From Neorhizobium sp. JUb45 (lineage in GTDB: Bacteria; Pseudomonadota; Alphaproteobacteria; Rhizobiales; Rhizobiaceae), in assembly GCF_004343585.1 (NCBI RefSeq), contig NZ_SLYW01000004.1, positions 124,001 to 188,000 on the forward strand: DNA of 64,000 bases. The letters are read 5' to 3'. The stretch's first letter is position 1. Each line of letters begins with the position of its first letter. Under the pieces are notes generated by a model. It saw nothing but the letters and a program-made list of their open reading frames with translations. It had not been told where the DNA came from and searched no databases. The translations under genes and the position numbers were made by a program. Positions 47,135 to 56,354 of the stretch are shown piece by piece.

Positions 47135-47485
47135 ATGCCTGTAGAAATGACGGCCAGTGAGGCGCTGGGCCTGTGGCAGAAGGTGACGCTCGAACAGGTG
47201 CGCCGCGACGAGCCGGACCTGACGCTGCGTCAACTGTCGATCCTGCTGCATGTCTACATGGTGCCGCCACCGCATACCGTGCGCGGACTTGCGGCAACGC
47301 TCAGCGTTACCAAGCCGGTCATCACCCGCGCGCTCGATACGATGGGGGCGATGGCATTGATCGACCGGGTCCGCGACGAGCGCGATCGCCGCAATGTCGT
47401 CATCAAGCGCACGCTGGCCGGTGCACTCTATCTTGAAAAATTCGGCGATCTCGTCATCGACGAGGGCCGCAAGCTCACTCCCTGA
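47135..47485 (+). CDS. MarR-family transcriptional regulator
   Basis: A 116-residue small winged-helix protein. The recognition part is HTVRGLAATLSVTKPVITRALDTMGAMALI (residues about 47-76; quoted in part: LSVTKPVITRALDTMGAM) and the wing is RVRDERDRRNVVIKRT, as in MarR proteins. It is shorter than usual MarR proteins (about 140 residues) and has short N- and C-terminal dimer helices. It lies 18 bases before the NlpC/P60 gene on the same strand, so it may regulate cell-wall turnover genes or itself. The ligand is unknown. Confidence 0.85.
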   Translation: MPVEMTASEALGLWQKVTLEQVRRDEPDLTLRQLSILLHVYMVPPPHTVRGLAATLSVTKPVITRALDTMGAMALIDRVRDERDRRNVVIKRTLAGALYLEKFGDLVIDEGRKLTP

Positions 47486-47503
47486 TTTGACCCCTGAGGC
47501 AGC

Positions 47504-48352
47504 ATGACCAACACCCTCGATCGTCGTCTCCACGCATTCCGTCCCGACCTCGCCGATGAAGCCCTGCGGGGCCAAGTGGAGGCGCAACGTTTCACGGCTG
47601 GCGAACCCGCGCAGGTTACCGTGCCGGTAGCGGCGTTACGTCCCGCGCCCGATCTTGCCCGCGGCATTGATACAGAGCTTCTGATCGGTGAAACGGTGCG
47701 GGTTTTCGATCGTGCCGATGGTTGGGCCTGGGTTCAGGCGGACGAGGATGGTTATGTCGGATATCTTCCCGAAGCCCACATCGGCCCGGTTGATGAGGCG
47801 ACCCATCTTGTCGTCGTGCCGCGCAGTTTCATCTATCCCGAGCCGGAACTGCGCAAGCCGCATGTCGGCGTGCTGTCCATGGGCAGCCGTATCAAGATCG
47901 TCGGCGAGGCGGAAACCCGCGGCAACCACTATCACGTCGTGGACAATGGTACGGCGGTCATGTCCGGCCATGTCCGCCCGGTCTCGGAGGTTCTGGAGGA
48001 TTACGTGTCCGTTGCCACGCGTTTCATCGAGACACCTTATCTCTGGGGCGGCCGTTCCGGCATAGGTATCGACTGCTCCGGCCTCACCCAGCTTGCTCTT
48101 ATGATGATCGGCCAAAAGTTTCCGCGTGATACCGATATGCAGGCCAAGGTGGGAACCGAGATTACGCGCGAGGAACTGCGTCGCGGCGATCTGGTTTTCT
48201 GGAAAGGCCATGTTGGTATCATGGAGGATGTGGAAACGCTTCTGCATGCCAATGGCCACACGATGACGGTGGCGCGCGAAAATCTCGAGGCGGCGGTCAA
48301 GCGGATCGGCTGGCTTTATGAACAGCCCACCGGTTATCGGCGGATCCTCTGA
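47504..48352 (+). CDS. NlpC/P60 family cysteine endopeptidase with SH3 domain
   Basis: A 282-residue putative peptidoglycan hydrolase. An N-terminal SH3b-like part (residues 60-160, IGETVRVFDRADGWAWVQADEDGYVGYLPEAHI; quoted in part: DEDGYVGYLPEAH) is followed by the NlpC/P60 domain with the catalytic Cys in YLWGGRSGIGIDCSGLTQLA (about residues 180-200), the His in KGHVGIMEDVE, and a polar third residue in LHANGHTM. No signal peptide is visible, so export would need another route or it may act on imported muropeptides. It probably forms an operon with marR. Confidence 0.9.
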   Translation: MTNTLDRRLHAFRPDLADEALRGQVEAQRFTAGEPAQVTVPVAALRPAPDLARGIDTELLIGETVRVFDRADGWAWVQADEDGYVGYLPEAHIGPVDEATHLVVVPRSFIYPEPELRKPHVGVLSMGSRIKIVGEAETRGNHYHVVDNGTAVMSGHVRPVSEVLEDYVSVATRFIETPYLWGGRSGIGIDCSGLTQLALMMIGQKFPRDTDMQAKVGTEITREELRRGDLVFWKGHVGIMEDVETLLHANGHTMTVARENLEAAVKRIGWLYEQPTGYRRIL

Positions 48353-48353
48353 T

Positions 48354-48414
48354 CGTTCGCGCTCGAGGCGCAGAGATCACGCGAACGTGGCGGCCGTGCT
48401 ATGGCATCGGCCGC
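48354..48414. other. Two tandem hairpins after the NlpC/P60 gene
   Basis: CGTTCGCG (48354-48361) pairs with CGCGAACG (48380-48387), then GCGGCCG (48390-48396) pairs with CGGCCGC (48408-48414). No T-run follows. They may form a Rho-independent-like end or stabilise the transcript. Confidence 0.4.
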
Positions 48415-48453
48415 AATGCATCCTTATCTGTAGGGGCGGATACGGAGACTGAT

Positions 48454-48804
48454 ATGTTCAAAGGTGCCTGGATATTGCCGCTTGTGATGGTGCTGGTTCT
48501 TTTGCCGGCGCTTGCCCTCGCGCAGGATCGCGCTCCCACGTTCAAGGATCTGCCGGGCGTCGTGCCGGAGCAGAGCCGGGTAACGGCGGATAATGGTGAT
48601 GCCGACGGCAACAATACCCGGTGCGAGTCGGGCATCGGTTACGTGCGCAATTATCGTGGCTGGCGTAACGACACCTTCGGTCGTGATTTTCCGACCCAGG
48701 TCTATCGCTGCGAAAGCAACGGCTTCACCTATACCGGTACAGACCTGCCGCCGAACCGGCCTTGGGTGCCGGGCATCAACCCGCATTTCCTGCCTGAAAA
48801 CTGA
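48454..48804 (+). CDS. Small exported protein, unknown function
   Basis: A 116-residue protein with a signal peptide at residues 1-23 (ILPLVMVLVLLPALALA, then Q). The mature part has two Cys (TRCESG and YRCESN) and many aromatic and Pro residues (GYVRNYRGWRNDTFGR, PPNRPWVPGINPHFLPEN). I do not recognise the family. GGAG in CGGAGACTGAT precedes the ATG. It may be periplasmic, with the two Cys forming a bridge. It is followed by 250 bases without a gene before the tRNA. Confidence 0.65.
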   Translation: MFKGAWILPLVMVLVLLPALALAQDRAPTFKDLPGVVPEQSRVTADNGDADGNNTRCESGIGYVRNYRGWRNDTFGRDFPTQVYRCESNGFTYTGTDLPPNRPWVPGINPHFLPEN

Positions 48805-49057
48805 TTGTTTTGGATGAGCCGCGAGCCGTCAAAAATTAGAGCTGCGTAGGCGTCCACCGCGCCAGTTGGCTATGTCCTGTGCTGCAATTTTCCCAGGAAT
48901 CCAAAGGATCCTAGGCGAGGGAAAATTCGGTAATTTTCAGGAGGAATGTAAGTCAGAGAGTTGCATGAAACTTCATGCGAAGCTGACCAAAACGCTTGTT
49001 TGCGTCTCGCATAGTCACCGGCCAATTGGCCGATAACTCTCTGATCTTAAATAGGAA

Positions 49058-49144
49058 TGGTGCCCAGAAGAGGACTCGAACCTCCACACCCTTTCGGGTA
49101 CCAGCACCTGAAGCTGGCGCGTCTACCAATTCCGCCATCTGGGC
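49058..49144 (-). tRNA. tRNA-Leu (anticodon CAG)
   Basis: On the minus strand the acceptor GCCCAGA pairs with TCTGGGC, the D-arm holds AATTGGTAGAC, the anticodon stem CCAGC/GCTGG frames TTCAGGT with CAG, a long variable arm follows (TACCCGAAAGGGTG), then the T-arm GGTTCGAGTCC and an encoded CCA end. It reads CUG. Length is 87 bases. Confidence 0.95.
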
Positions 49145-49233
49145 AACGAGGAGCGATGTACGGGGGCAGGCGGGGGAAGTCAACAGCGTTTTTGAACTTT
49201 CTGTGTCAGTCGCAAAAAAATTTGTGCGATGCG

Positions 49234-49590
49234 TCAGCCAGGGTTTTGAGAAGGCTCTTTTGGCTCCGGGTTTTCCCCATTTGCGGCCCGGTCGGTGTGG
49301 CCAAGATCGCGGTCCGGCCAGATCCTGTCCCGCAAGCGCTGCTTCAGTTCTTTTGGTCCGGGAAAGCCGCCGTCGCGCTTTCGTTCCCAGATCAGTTCGT
49401 CATTGCAGCGAATCTCGAAATTGCCGCCGGTGCCGGGAATGAGCGCCACTTCGCCGATATCCTGCCCAAAGGTTTGCAGCAGCTCCTGCGCCATCCAGCC
49501 GGCGCGCAGCAGCCAGTTGCACTGGGTGCAGTAGAGAATGGTGATGCGCGGGCGGGTGAGGGCGGTTTGGGTGTTTGTCGTGTCAGGCAT
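49234..49590 (-). CDS. SelT/SelW/SelH-type selenoprotein-like (Rdx) protein
   Basis: A 118-residue protein of the Rdx family, with a thioredoxin-like fold and the redox motif CTQC (ILYCTQCNWLLRAGWMAQE, near residues 18-36). Cys replaces the selenocysteine of animal relatives. The GNFEIRCNDELIWERKRDGGFP segment (quoted in part: ELIWERKRDGGFP) is also typical. The C-terminal tail is polar and probably disordered. It lies 27 bases downstream of xseA on the same strand. Its physiological target is not known. Confidence 0.88.
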   Translation of the reverse strand: MPDTTNTQTALTRPRITILYCTQCNWLLRAGWMAQELLQTFGQDIGEVALIPGTGGNFEIRCNDELIWERKRDGGFPGPKELKQRLRDRIWPDRDLGHTDRAANGENPEPKEPSQNPG

Positions 49591-49617
49591 GTCGAAACTC
49601 CTCGCCGACGGCGTCGA

Positions 49618-51222
49618 TCAGAACAGGCTGCCCTGCTTGGGGGGCGTGGATGCTTTCTCGTCGGACGCTGCAGGCCTGGGGGCATGACGTTTTTTCGGCG
49701 CGGCCGCGCTCGCATCCACTGGCCCATCCTCGCCGGTCACGGCGGCAATACGGCCATCGGCAAATTCAACCGAAATCGCCTGTCCGGAGGAAATGCCAGC
49801 AGCGCGCGTCAGCGGTGCGTCGTCGTCGCCGCGGATCACCGCATAACCACGTTTCAGCACGTTCTTGTAGGATAGCGATTGCAGCACGCGGTCCTGCGCG
49901 GCAATCGAAGAATGCCGGCGCGCCATGGCGTGGCTGACGGCAGAATCGGCGCGCTGTGAAAGTGTCGTCACCCGCTGGCCTTCGCGCTGCAGCTGGCCGT
50001 TCAGGCGTGCGGGCAGGGATGCCAGCGATGCGGATGCTTTCGCTATGCGGCCATGTTCCTTCAGCAGTCGCCTTTCCAGCGTATTGTCAGCTCGCAAGAC
50101 CTGTTCGGCGATATGGCGGCGCTGCGTTGCGATGCGGTTGGTCAGAATATCCAGCCGCAGTCCGGCGCTTGCCTGCTCGAATGTGCGGCGCTTGGCGATC
50201 GCGGTGCGTTCCAGCCCGCGCCCAAGTCCCGAAGCGGCTTCGTCGAAGCGACGGCGCGGCAGCGCCAGCAACTGGTCGAGTGAAGGCAGCGCTCGCATCA
50301 GCGAGCGCAGGAACTGGCGGCGATTGTCCATCTGGCGCGAGGCACTGCCGCGCAGCCGTGCAGCAAGGCCCGCCAACTGCGCTTCGAGATCAGCCTTGAC
50401 CGGTACGGCCATTTCGGCAGCCCCTGTCGGCGTCGGTGCGCGCATGTCGGCGGCGTAATCGATCAGCGTCCAGTCGGTCTCGTGGCCGACGGCCGAAATC
50501 AGCGGAATACCGCTTTCGGCTGCCGCACGCACCACGGCCTCGTCGTTGAAACTCCACAGATCCTCCAGGCTGCCACCACCGCGCGCCACGATCAGCACGT
50601 CCGGGCGCAGTATCGGGCCACCGGGTTCGATCGCATTGAAACCGCGGATGGCGTTCGCCACCTCGTCGCCGGAGCCTTCGCCCTGCACCTTCACCGGCCA
50701 GACGATCACATGCACCGGAAAACGATCGGTGATGCGGTGGAGAATGTCGCGGATGACGGCGCCGGTCGGCGAGGTCACGACGCCGATCACCTGCGGCATG
50801 TAGGGCAGGGGGCGTTTGCGCGCCTGATCGAACAGTCCCTCGGCGCCGAGCTTGCGCTTGCGCTCCTCCAAAAGCGCCATCAGCGCGCCGGCGCCGGCCG
50901 GTTCCATTGCCTCGATAACGATCTGGTATTTGGACGAGCCGGGAAAAGTGGTGATCTTGCCGGTGGCGATCACTTCCATGCCCTCTTCGGGACGGAACTT
51001 TATCCGCGAAAACGAACCTTTCCAGATCACCGCATCGATACGCGCCCGGTCGTCCTTCAAGGAGAAATAGGCGTGGCCGGAAGAATGTGGGCCGCGATAG
51101 CCGGAAATTTCGCCGCGCACTCGCACATGGTCGAAAGCCGTCTCCACTGTCCGCTTGATGGAGCCGGACAGTTCGGAGACCGAAAACTCGGTCAGGTTGG
51201 AAGGCGAATCGGTTGCGGACAT
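49618..51222 (-). CDS. xseA: Exodeoxyribonuclease VII large subunit
   Basis: A 534-residue subunit of the enzyme that degrades single-stranded DNA from both ends. The N-terminal OB fold (residues 10-105, [33 protein letters not shown]) is followed by the catalytic core with [29 protein letters not shown], and [28 protein letters not shown] (quoted in part: [15 protein letters not shown]), then a long coiled coil with Arg/Gln repeats. About 80 residues longer than E. coli XseA, mostly in a Lys/Ala/Pro tail. The ATG at 51222 is chosen; 51231 is possible. The small subunit xseB is not in the window. Confidence 0.93.
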   Translation of the reverse strand: MSATDSPSNLTEFSVSELSGSIKRTVETAFDHVRVRGEISGYRGPHSSGHAYFSLKDDRARIDAVIWKGSFSRIKFRPEEGMEVIATGKITTFPGSSKYQIVIEAMEPAGAGALMALLEERKRKLGAEGLFDQARKRPLPYMPQVIGVVTSPTGAVIRDILHRITDRFPVHVIVWPVKVQGEGSGDEVANAIRGFNAIEPGGPILRPDVLIVARGGGSLEDLWSFNDEAVVRAAAESGIPLISAVGHETDWTLIDYAADMRAPTPTGAAEMAVPVKADLEAQLAGLAARLRGSASRQMDNRRQFLRSLMRALPSLDQLLALPRRRFDEAASGLGRGLERTAIAKRRTFEQASAGLRLDILTNRIATQRRHIAEQVLRADNTLERRLLKEHGRIAKASASLASLPARLNGQLQREGQRVTTLSQRADSAVSHAMARRHSSIAAQDRVLQSLSYKNVLKRGYAVIRGDDDAPLTRAAGISSGQAISVEFADGRIAAVTGEDGPVDASAAAPKKRHAPRPAASDEKASTPPKQGSLF

Positions 51223-51479
51223 TCTGTTCATGCCGCGAAATTAGTGGGTTTTTAGCGCAAATCAAATCACCGGGCGATGACAGGGCGCAGTATTGGCCAG
51301 ATGCATAGGGCCAAGTTTATGCCTGCGGGATGTGGATTGCTTCGAAATTGAAACATGCCGTTCAGCAACGGTTAAACCTAGTTTCAATCGACGAGAAATC
51401 GGATGGTGTCTCGGTAATCTTTCTTAGCAAGTTCGCCCTAGGCTTGCAGGCATAAAAAGAAAGTAACAGGAGATTATCA

Positions 51480-51707
51480 GTGCTGTTTCTTACCGCTGTC
51501 ACTCTGGGCCTCACTGCCGCGATGCTGCGATCGGCCTTCTCCATAGCGCTCGTTGCTGTGCTCATCATTGGCGCATTTGGCGCTGCCGCGTTGACCGGGC
51601 CTGTGTCCTTCATTGATCTCGCCGTGGTTCTCGGCGGCTACAATATCGGCATTTTTGGCCTTGTTGCCGGCATGCTGGTGTTTTCCCGCCGCACCGCGGA
51701 AGCCTGA
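51480..51707 (+). CDS. Small hydrophobic membrane protein, unknown function
   Basis: A 75-residue protein that is almost wholly hydrophobic, with two to three membrane segments (residues 2-18, 20-40, and 46-68). The start is the GTG at 51480, with AGGAG nine bases upstream. It ends in SRRTAEA. I recognise no named family. It stands alone between xseA and the GT-C gene, followed by a very strong terminator. Confidence 0.65.
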   Translation: MLFLTAVTLGLTAAMLRSAFSIALVAVLIIGAFGAAALTGPVSFIDLAVVLGGYNIGIFGLVAGMLVFSRRTAEA

Positions 51708-51752
51708 TCGCCGCAACCCTCCGCTATCGAGGGGACGGGCTTGATTGTCGTC

Positions 51753-51804
51753 CAAACAAAAAAAGACCCGAAAACCGTCCGCGGTTTTCGGGTCTTTTTG
51801 TTTG
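51753..51804. terminator. Strong bidirectional terminator
   Basis: AAAGACCCGAAAACCG pairs with CGGTTTTCGGGTCTTT. A-rich and T-rich flanks (CAAACAAA and TTTGTTTG) extend the repeat with a two-base bulge. It lies between the small membrane gene and the convergent GT-C gene. Confidence 0.9.
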
Positions 51805-51808
51805 TTGA

Positions 51809-53647
51809 TCATTGACCGTTGAAGCGGAAGAACTTGAAGCCGTTCGGATCAGGAGATGGCAGCGGTTCGAGATAGGCCGGCACATTGCCACCCGCCAGCG
51901 CCGCATAAAGGCCGTCCGGTTTCATGGCGATGAGGTTTTCTGTCTGCGGGTCGTTCTTGCAGAAGGCCAGATAGGATGCACCGGCACCGCGGAAAAATGC
52001 TTCGGCTTCGGAAGGCGTGGCCAAGCCGATATGCAGTTCTGTCAGCATGCCGCCCTGATTGCGGTGATAGGGAGCGGCGATCGCCCGGTGATGGGTAAAG
52101 CGCAGGATTTCCGCACCGCTGTTGGAAGGCGAGACGACAAGACCCGGAGGCAGAGCTGCCAGTGCCTGCCATTCGGCTGGGCTACCGCATTCGCCAAGCT
52201 CCGCGCTCGGTGTTCCGGATTTCGAAACGGCGGTGAGATCGAACGAATTGCGCACGCCCTCCTGCGCCACGATGCCGAAAAATCCCCAGATGACCGGCAC
52301 GGATGCCAGCACCCCGAGAATATAGGCAAGGCCGGTATTCATGTTTTCCGGTTCCTTGGCCGCGTGCTGCCTCAGCCCGGTAATCACCACTGCCAGCGGC
52401 AGGATGCTCAATGCATTGGCGAAGAAGGAGGAACGCAGCTGGATCAGCGCCACGCCCCAGGCGGTGGCGATCAGCGCCAGCATGATCAGGTGAAACTCGG
52501 TTCGTTCACCACGGATGATCTCGAAACCGCAGACAGCGAGGGCGAACAGGCCGACGGCATAAAAATAGCCGACCATGTAGGGTTCCTTGCGCATCTCGCC
52601 GAAAATGGACTGTGCTTCGGTAACGCTGTTCAGCCAAAGCTTGACGAGCATCGGGTCAAGATTGGCGAGCGGGCTGCCGAGGCATTCCGGTGCGATCAGC
52701 TTTGTTGCAAGAAGAACCACGATACCGAGCACCAGCATTGCGCCGAACCGTAATCCCACACCGCTGCGGGCCGGCAGCAGGCTGCAAAGGAAGAGCCCGG
52801 CACCGCCGAGCGCAGTCGGCGCCTGGAAACCGAGGGAAAGGTTGTCGCAGGTCACCGTCGAATAAAGCTGCGGTGGCACAGTGGCGAGAAACGCAGCTGT
52901 GATCGACAGGGCCAGTGAAAGACCGAACGCGCGGGCCGCGTGGCGAAAACTGTTGCCGTGCCAGACCCATTGCAGGGTCACGCAAAGGCAGGCAATCGCA
53001 ACCATCGGAACGGTTTCGGCACCGATCGCAATGGCGAGCGCCGCGGCAACACCCGCGATCGCATAGCTTCGCGTCTGATGGAGAGGATCGACCAGCATCG
53101 CGGCGATCGTCATGATCAGAACCAATTGAACATTGTGGTGGTCGATCGAGCCGGGATGAAAACGGATCGATGTGTAGACGTAAATCGAGGCAAGCCCGAG
53201 CGCGATATGGACGGTCGCACCGGTGCCGACGCGGCGGGCGGCGATGCCGACTGCGACGAGAAGCAAAACGGCCGTCGACACCGGCCAGATGGCAAGGGCA
53301 ATGGCCTCGGCCTGCGGGTCTGCAACGAACAGTGAAAAGAAGCGGATCATCGCGCCGATCGGCAGGTCGATGAAGCGCGACCAGTGCATCAATGTTCCGC
53401 CATCGAGACCCAGCCGATACTGGTGCGTATCGAACCAGCCCTGACCGGAAAACCAGTCGCGGATTTCCACCAGCCGCATGATGTCGTCATTGTCCTGGCC
53501 GACATAATCCGTGGCATTCGGCAGCTTCGTCACCAGAATGGCGATGACCACGGCAAGGCAATAAAATACGAGCGGTCGCAACACGGTCGTTCGCGCCGGC
53601 TGTCCCATCAGGTCGCCGCCGTTTTTGCTCGCCATTAAAGTCGTCAT
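51809..53647 (-). CDS. Polytopic GT-C-like glycosyltransferase, STT3-like motifs
   Basis: A 612-residue inner-membrane protein with about 11-13 hydrophobic segments and a C-terminal soluble domain of about 150 residues. The first loop has GQDNDDIMRLVEIRDWF, an acidic motif placed like the DxD of GT-C enzymes, and a later loop has FHPGSIDHHNVQLVL, which resembles the (T/S)xDHH motif of STT3/AglB oligosaccharyltransferases. So it may transfer a sugar from a polyprenyl carrier. This is by motif and context only. I chose ATG 53647; 53608 is an alternative. It is divergent from the GT2-GtrA pair. Confidence 0.7.
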   Translation of the reverse strand: MTTLMASKNGGDLMGQPARTTVLRPLVFYCLAVVIAILVTKLPNATDYVGQDNDDIMRLVEIRDWFSGQGWFDTHQYRLGLDGGTLMHWSRFIDLPIGAMIRFFSLFVADPQAEAIALAIWPVSTAVLLLVAVGIAARRVGTGATVHIALGLASIYVYTSIRFHPGSIDHHNVQLVLIMTIAAMLVDPLHQTRSYAIAGVAAALAIAIGAETVPMVAIACLCVTLQWVWHGNSFRHAARAFGLSLALSITAAFLATVPPQLYSTVTCDNLSLGFQAPTALGGAGLFLCSLLPARSGVGLRFGAMLVLGIVVLLATKLIAPECLGSPLANLDPMLVKLWLNSVTEAQSIFGEMRKEPYMVGYFYAVGLFALAVCGFEIIRGERTEFHLIMLALIATAWGVALIQLRSSFFANALSILPLAVVITGLRQHAAKEPENMNTGLAYILGVLASVPVIWGFFGIVAQEGVRNSFDLTAVSKSGTPSAELGECGSPAEWQALAALPPGLVVSPSNSGAEILRFTHHRAIAAPYHRNQGGMLTELHIGLATPSEAEAFFRGAGASYLAFCKNDPQTENLIAMKPDGLYAALAGGNVPAYLEPLPSPDPNGFKFFRFNGQ

Positions 53648-53764
53648 CGTCGTCCCGCATGTTTTTAACTGGACGAAACCTAGATTTAACCTTCTCAAGA
53701 AATAGTAAAATCTCCGCAGTCGGAGCGTCTTTCCGATGATTTACCGGTGTATCGAGTGGAAATC

Positions 53765-54802
53765 ATGGACGAAACCATCAGCAGTGACCTCGAGATCGCT
53801 GTCCTCCTGCCGTGCTACAATGAAGCAACCACCATCGCGTCAGTCGTGCGCGGGTTTCGCGAAACCCTGCCGAACGCGAGAATCTACGTCTACGACAACA
53901 ATTCCACCGATGGTACGGCATTGCAGGCCATGCTCGCCGGCGCCCATGTCATGCGTGAACGCCGCCAGGGCAAGGGTTATGTCGTGCGCCGCATGTTCGC
54001 CGATATCGAAGCCGATATCTACATCATGGCCGATGGCGACGGCACCTATGCGCCGGCGGATTCCGAAGAGCTCATCCGCACGATGCTGAGCGAACGCGCC
54101 GACATGGTGGTCGGCACACGCCGTGGCGTGCATGACGATGCCGGCCGTCAGGGGCATGCCGCCGGCAACCGTCTCTTCAATATCCTCTATCGCTCGATGT
54201 TCGGTCGCGATTTCACCGATATCTTTTCCGGTTACCGGGTGTTTTCGCGCCGTTTCGTCAAAAGCTTTCCGGCCGTTTCAGGTGGTTTCGAGATCGAGAC
54301 GGAAATGTCCGTGCATGCCTCGCGCCTGAAACTGCCGGTCACCGAACTGGAATTGGATTACGGCCGCCGCCCGGAAGGCTCGCATTCCAAACTTTCGACC
54401 TATCGTGACGGCGCAAAAATCCTCTGGATGTTTGCCATGCTGATGAAGGAAACCCGCCCCTTCGCCTTTTTCGGCGCCATCAGTGCCGCGATTTTTGCGG
54501 TCAGCCTCGCCTTCATGGCGCCTGTGCTTGCAGAATATTTCGAGACTGGTCTCGTCAGCCGCATGCCCACATGGATGCTCTCCATGTCGCTTCTCATGGT
54601 ATCGCTGCTGATCTTTACCGCCGGCCTGATCCTCGATTCCGTCTCGCGTGGCCGGGCCGAGCAGTTGCGCATCCATTACATGGGCCTAAATGCGCGTCCT
54701 CCACGTTTCTATCGCGATGCGCCGTCCTTCGTGAAAGTACCGGAAGAGGTTGTGAAGGCCGAACCCAAGCGGCGTGGTCGCCCGGGTGCCTCTGCGGCAT
54801 GA
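53765..54802 (+). CDS. Family 2 glycosyltransferase, polyprenyl-phosphate type
   Basis: A 345-residue GT2 enzyme with a catalytic domain at residues 1-230 and two C-terminal membrane segments (about residues 235-260 and 270-300). Motifs are AVLLPCYNEATTIASVV, VYDNNSTDGT, the Asp motif IMADGDGTYAPAD, and VVGTRRG. The domain plan is like DPMS/GtrB proteins, which load a sugar onto polyprenyl phosphate. I chose ATG 53765, where family homology begins; an in-frame GTG lies at 53747. The stop overlaps the next gene, gtrA (ATGA), so the two are coupled. Confidence 0.86.
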   Translation: MDETISSDLEIAVLLPCYNEATTIASVVRGFRETLPNARIYVYDNNSTDGTALQAMLAGAHVMRERRQGKGYVVRRMFADIEADIYIMADGDGTYAPADSEELIRTMLSERADMVVGTRRGVHDDAGRQGHAAGNRLFNILYRSMFGRDFTDIFSGYRVFSRRFVKSFPAVSGGFEIETEMSVHASRLKLPVTELELDYGRRPEGSHSKLSTYRDGAKILWMFAMLMKETRPFAFFGAISAAIFAVSLAFMAPVLAEYFETGLVSRMPTWMLSMSLLMVSLLIFTAGLILDSVSRGRAEQLRIHYMGLNARPPRFYRDAPSFVKVPEEVVKAEPKRRGRPGASAA

Positions 54803-55179
54803 AGCGTTTTCTGCGTTTCATGGCGGTCGGCGGCATCGGCTTCGTGGTCGATGCCGGCGTGACACTTGGGCTTCTCGCGACGGGCCTTTTCGGCCCGTTC
54901 ACGGCGCGCGCCATTGCGATCGTGCTGGCGCTTGCCTGTACCTGGTTCTGCAACCGCAATTTCACCTTCGGCAAATCCGGTCACCACGTGGTGCGCGAAG
55001 GCGTGCTTTATGGTTCGGTCGGCATCACCTCGTCGCTGCTCAATTACGCGATCTATTCCGGTCTGCTGATCAGCTTCGAGATGCTTCGGCCAATTTTTGC
55101 GCTGATCCTCGCATCCGCTTCGGCCACGCTTTACAGCTATTTCGGTTACGCCCGCTTCGTCTTTCGCCGCCGTCATTGA
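54799..55179 (+). CDS. GtrA-family membrane protein
   Basis: A 126-residue protein with four membrane helices typical of the GtrA family, which is thought to flip polyprenyl-linked sugars across the membrane. Typical features are FLRFMAVGGIGFVVDAGV, ACTWFCNRNFTFG near residues 51-63, LNYAIYSGLLI, and YSYFGYARFVFR at the end. It overlaps the GT2 gene by four bases. The pair makes functional sense: GT2 loads, GtrA flips, and a membrane glycosyltransferase (perhaps 51809-53647) uses the product outside. Confidence 0.9.
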   Translation: MKRFLRFMAVGGIGFVVDAGVTLGLLATGLFGPFTARAIAIVLALACTWFCNRNFTFGKSGHHVVREGVLYGSVGITSSLLNYAIYSGLLISFEMLRPIFALILASASATLYSYFGYARFVFRRRH

Positions 55180-55186
55180 GCTCTGG

Positions 55187-56173
55187 TCAGACCGTCTCCC
55201 AGCCATCCTTGTCGCTGGCCCGGTAGATCGCGTCGATGAAACGTTGGTTCCGCAGCGAGTTTTCCAGCGTCACCACTTCGGTCTTTTGCCCTGATGCAGC
55301 ACTGGCAAAGGCTTCGGCCTGCCGTTTATATTGGCGGCTGTCCTGAAAACGGAAGATCTGCGAGACATCGTGTTTCTGGTTGGTGAGTTCGATTTCTTCC
55401 GCGCCCCATCGGTCGGCATTGAACGGTGATTTCACCTCGATGAAACCTTCCGTGCCGTGAAACACCATCACCTGCCGGTTGGCCATCTGGGTGGCGACAT
55501 AAAAGGACATGTCGAACGAGCCGAAATCGGCCTTCACGCTGGAATAGATGTCGGTGCCGAATTCCGGGTCGCGTTCGGTGGTCGCCTGAACCTTGAGCGG
55601 TTCCTTGCCCGTCGCCATGCGGGTCGCCATCGCCGGGTAAACGCCGATATCCGGCAGACCGCCGCCGCCGAGTTCAGGGATATTGCGCATATTGCCCGGG
55701 TCGCGGTTGAAATAGGTGAAGGCTCCCTGCACGTGTTTCAACGTGCCGATCGCACCTTCCGACAGAAGCGCCCGCACCTTATGCCAGACCGGCGCATAGG
55801 CGATCATGAAGGCCTCGCAGATCAGCACCTTGTTGGCATCGCGCGCCGCAATCAGCCGTTTAATCTCGTCTGCCTTCAATGCGATCGGCTTTTCGCAGAG
55901 AACATGTTTCCCTGCTTCGGCCGCTTTGATCGTCCATTCCACATGCTGGCTGGTCGGCAGCGGAATATAGACGGCATCAATGACATCGGATGCCAGCATC
56001 TCCTCATAGGAGCCGAATGCATGCGGCACGGAAAACCTGTCGGCCATCGTACGCGCTCGTGCACGGTCACGGCTGGCGATCGCAGTGACCACGCAGTTTT
56101 CCGCGTCCTGAATGGCAGGCACGACCGCAGTCTGGCCTATCTTGGCGGTGGACAGAATTCCGAAACGCAGCAT
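55187..56173 (-). CDS. Gfo/Idh/MocA family oxidoreductase
   Basis: A 328-residue NAD(P)-dependent sugar oxidoreductase. The N-terminal Rossmann fold opens with [20 protein letters not shown], and the catalytic Lys region is [15 protein letters not shown] near residues 90-103. The C-terminal part is the usual beta-sheet domain ([13 protein letters not shown]). Its substrate is not deducible. GAGGAGAGAG precedes the chosen ATG at 56173; the longer frame to 56230 has no better site. It is convergent with gtrA, seven bases away. Confidence 0.9.
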   Translation of the reverse strand: MLRFGILSTAKIGQTAVVPAIQDAENCVVTAIASRDRARARTMADRFSVPHAFGSYEEMLASDVIDAVYIPLPTSQHVEWTIKAAEAGKHVLCEKPIALKADEIKRLIAARDANKVLICEAFMIAYAPVWHKVRALLSEGAIGTLKHVQGAFTYFNRDPGNMRNIPELGGGGLPDIGVYPAMATRMATGKEPLKVQATTERDPEFGTDIYSSVKADFGSFDMSFYVATQMANRQVMVFHGTEGFIEVKSPFNADRWGAEEIELTNQKHDVSQIFRFQDSRQYKRQAEAFASAASGQKTEVVTLENSLRNQRFIDAIYRASDKDGWETV

Positions 56174-56354
56174 TGCTCTCTCCTCTTCAGATGCGGAGCG
56201 CAGATTAGGGTGACAATTCCCGCGCTTCAATGTCGCTTTGCCGCATTTCCGAAAAAGCCTGCCCCACTCAAACTATTTGATGGCATCCCATTGATGTTGG
56301 AGTAACCTGCCGTTCCCACCGTAAATCCCACCACCCGAAAATCTGGAGAATGTC

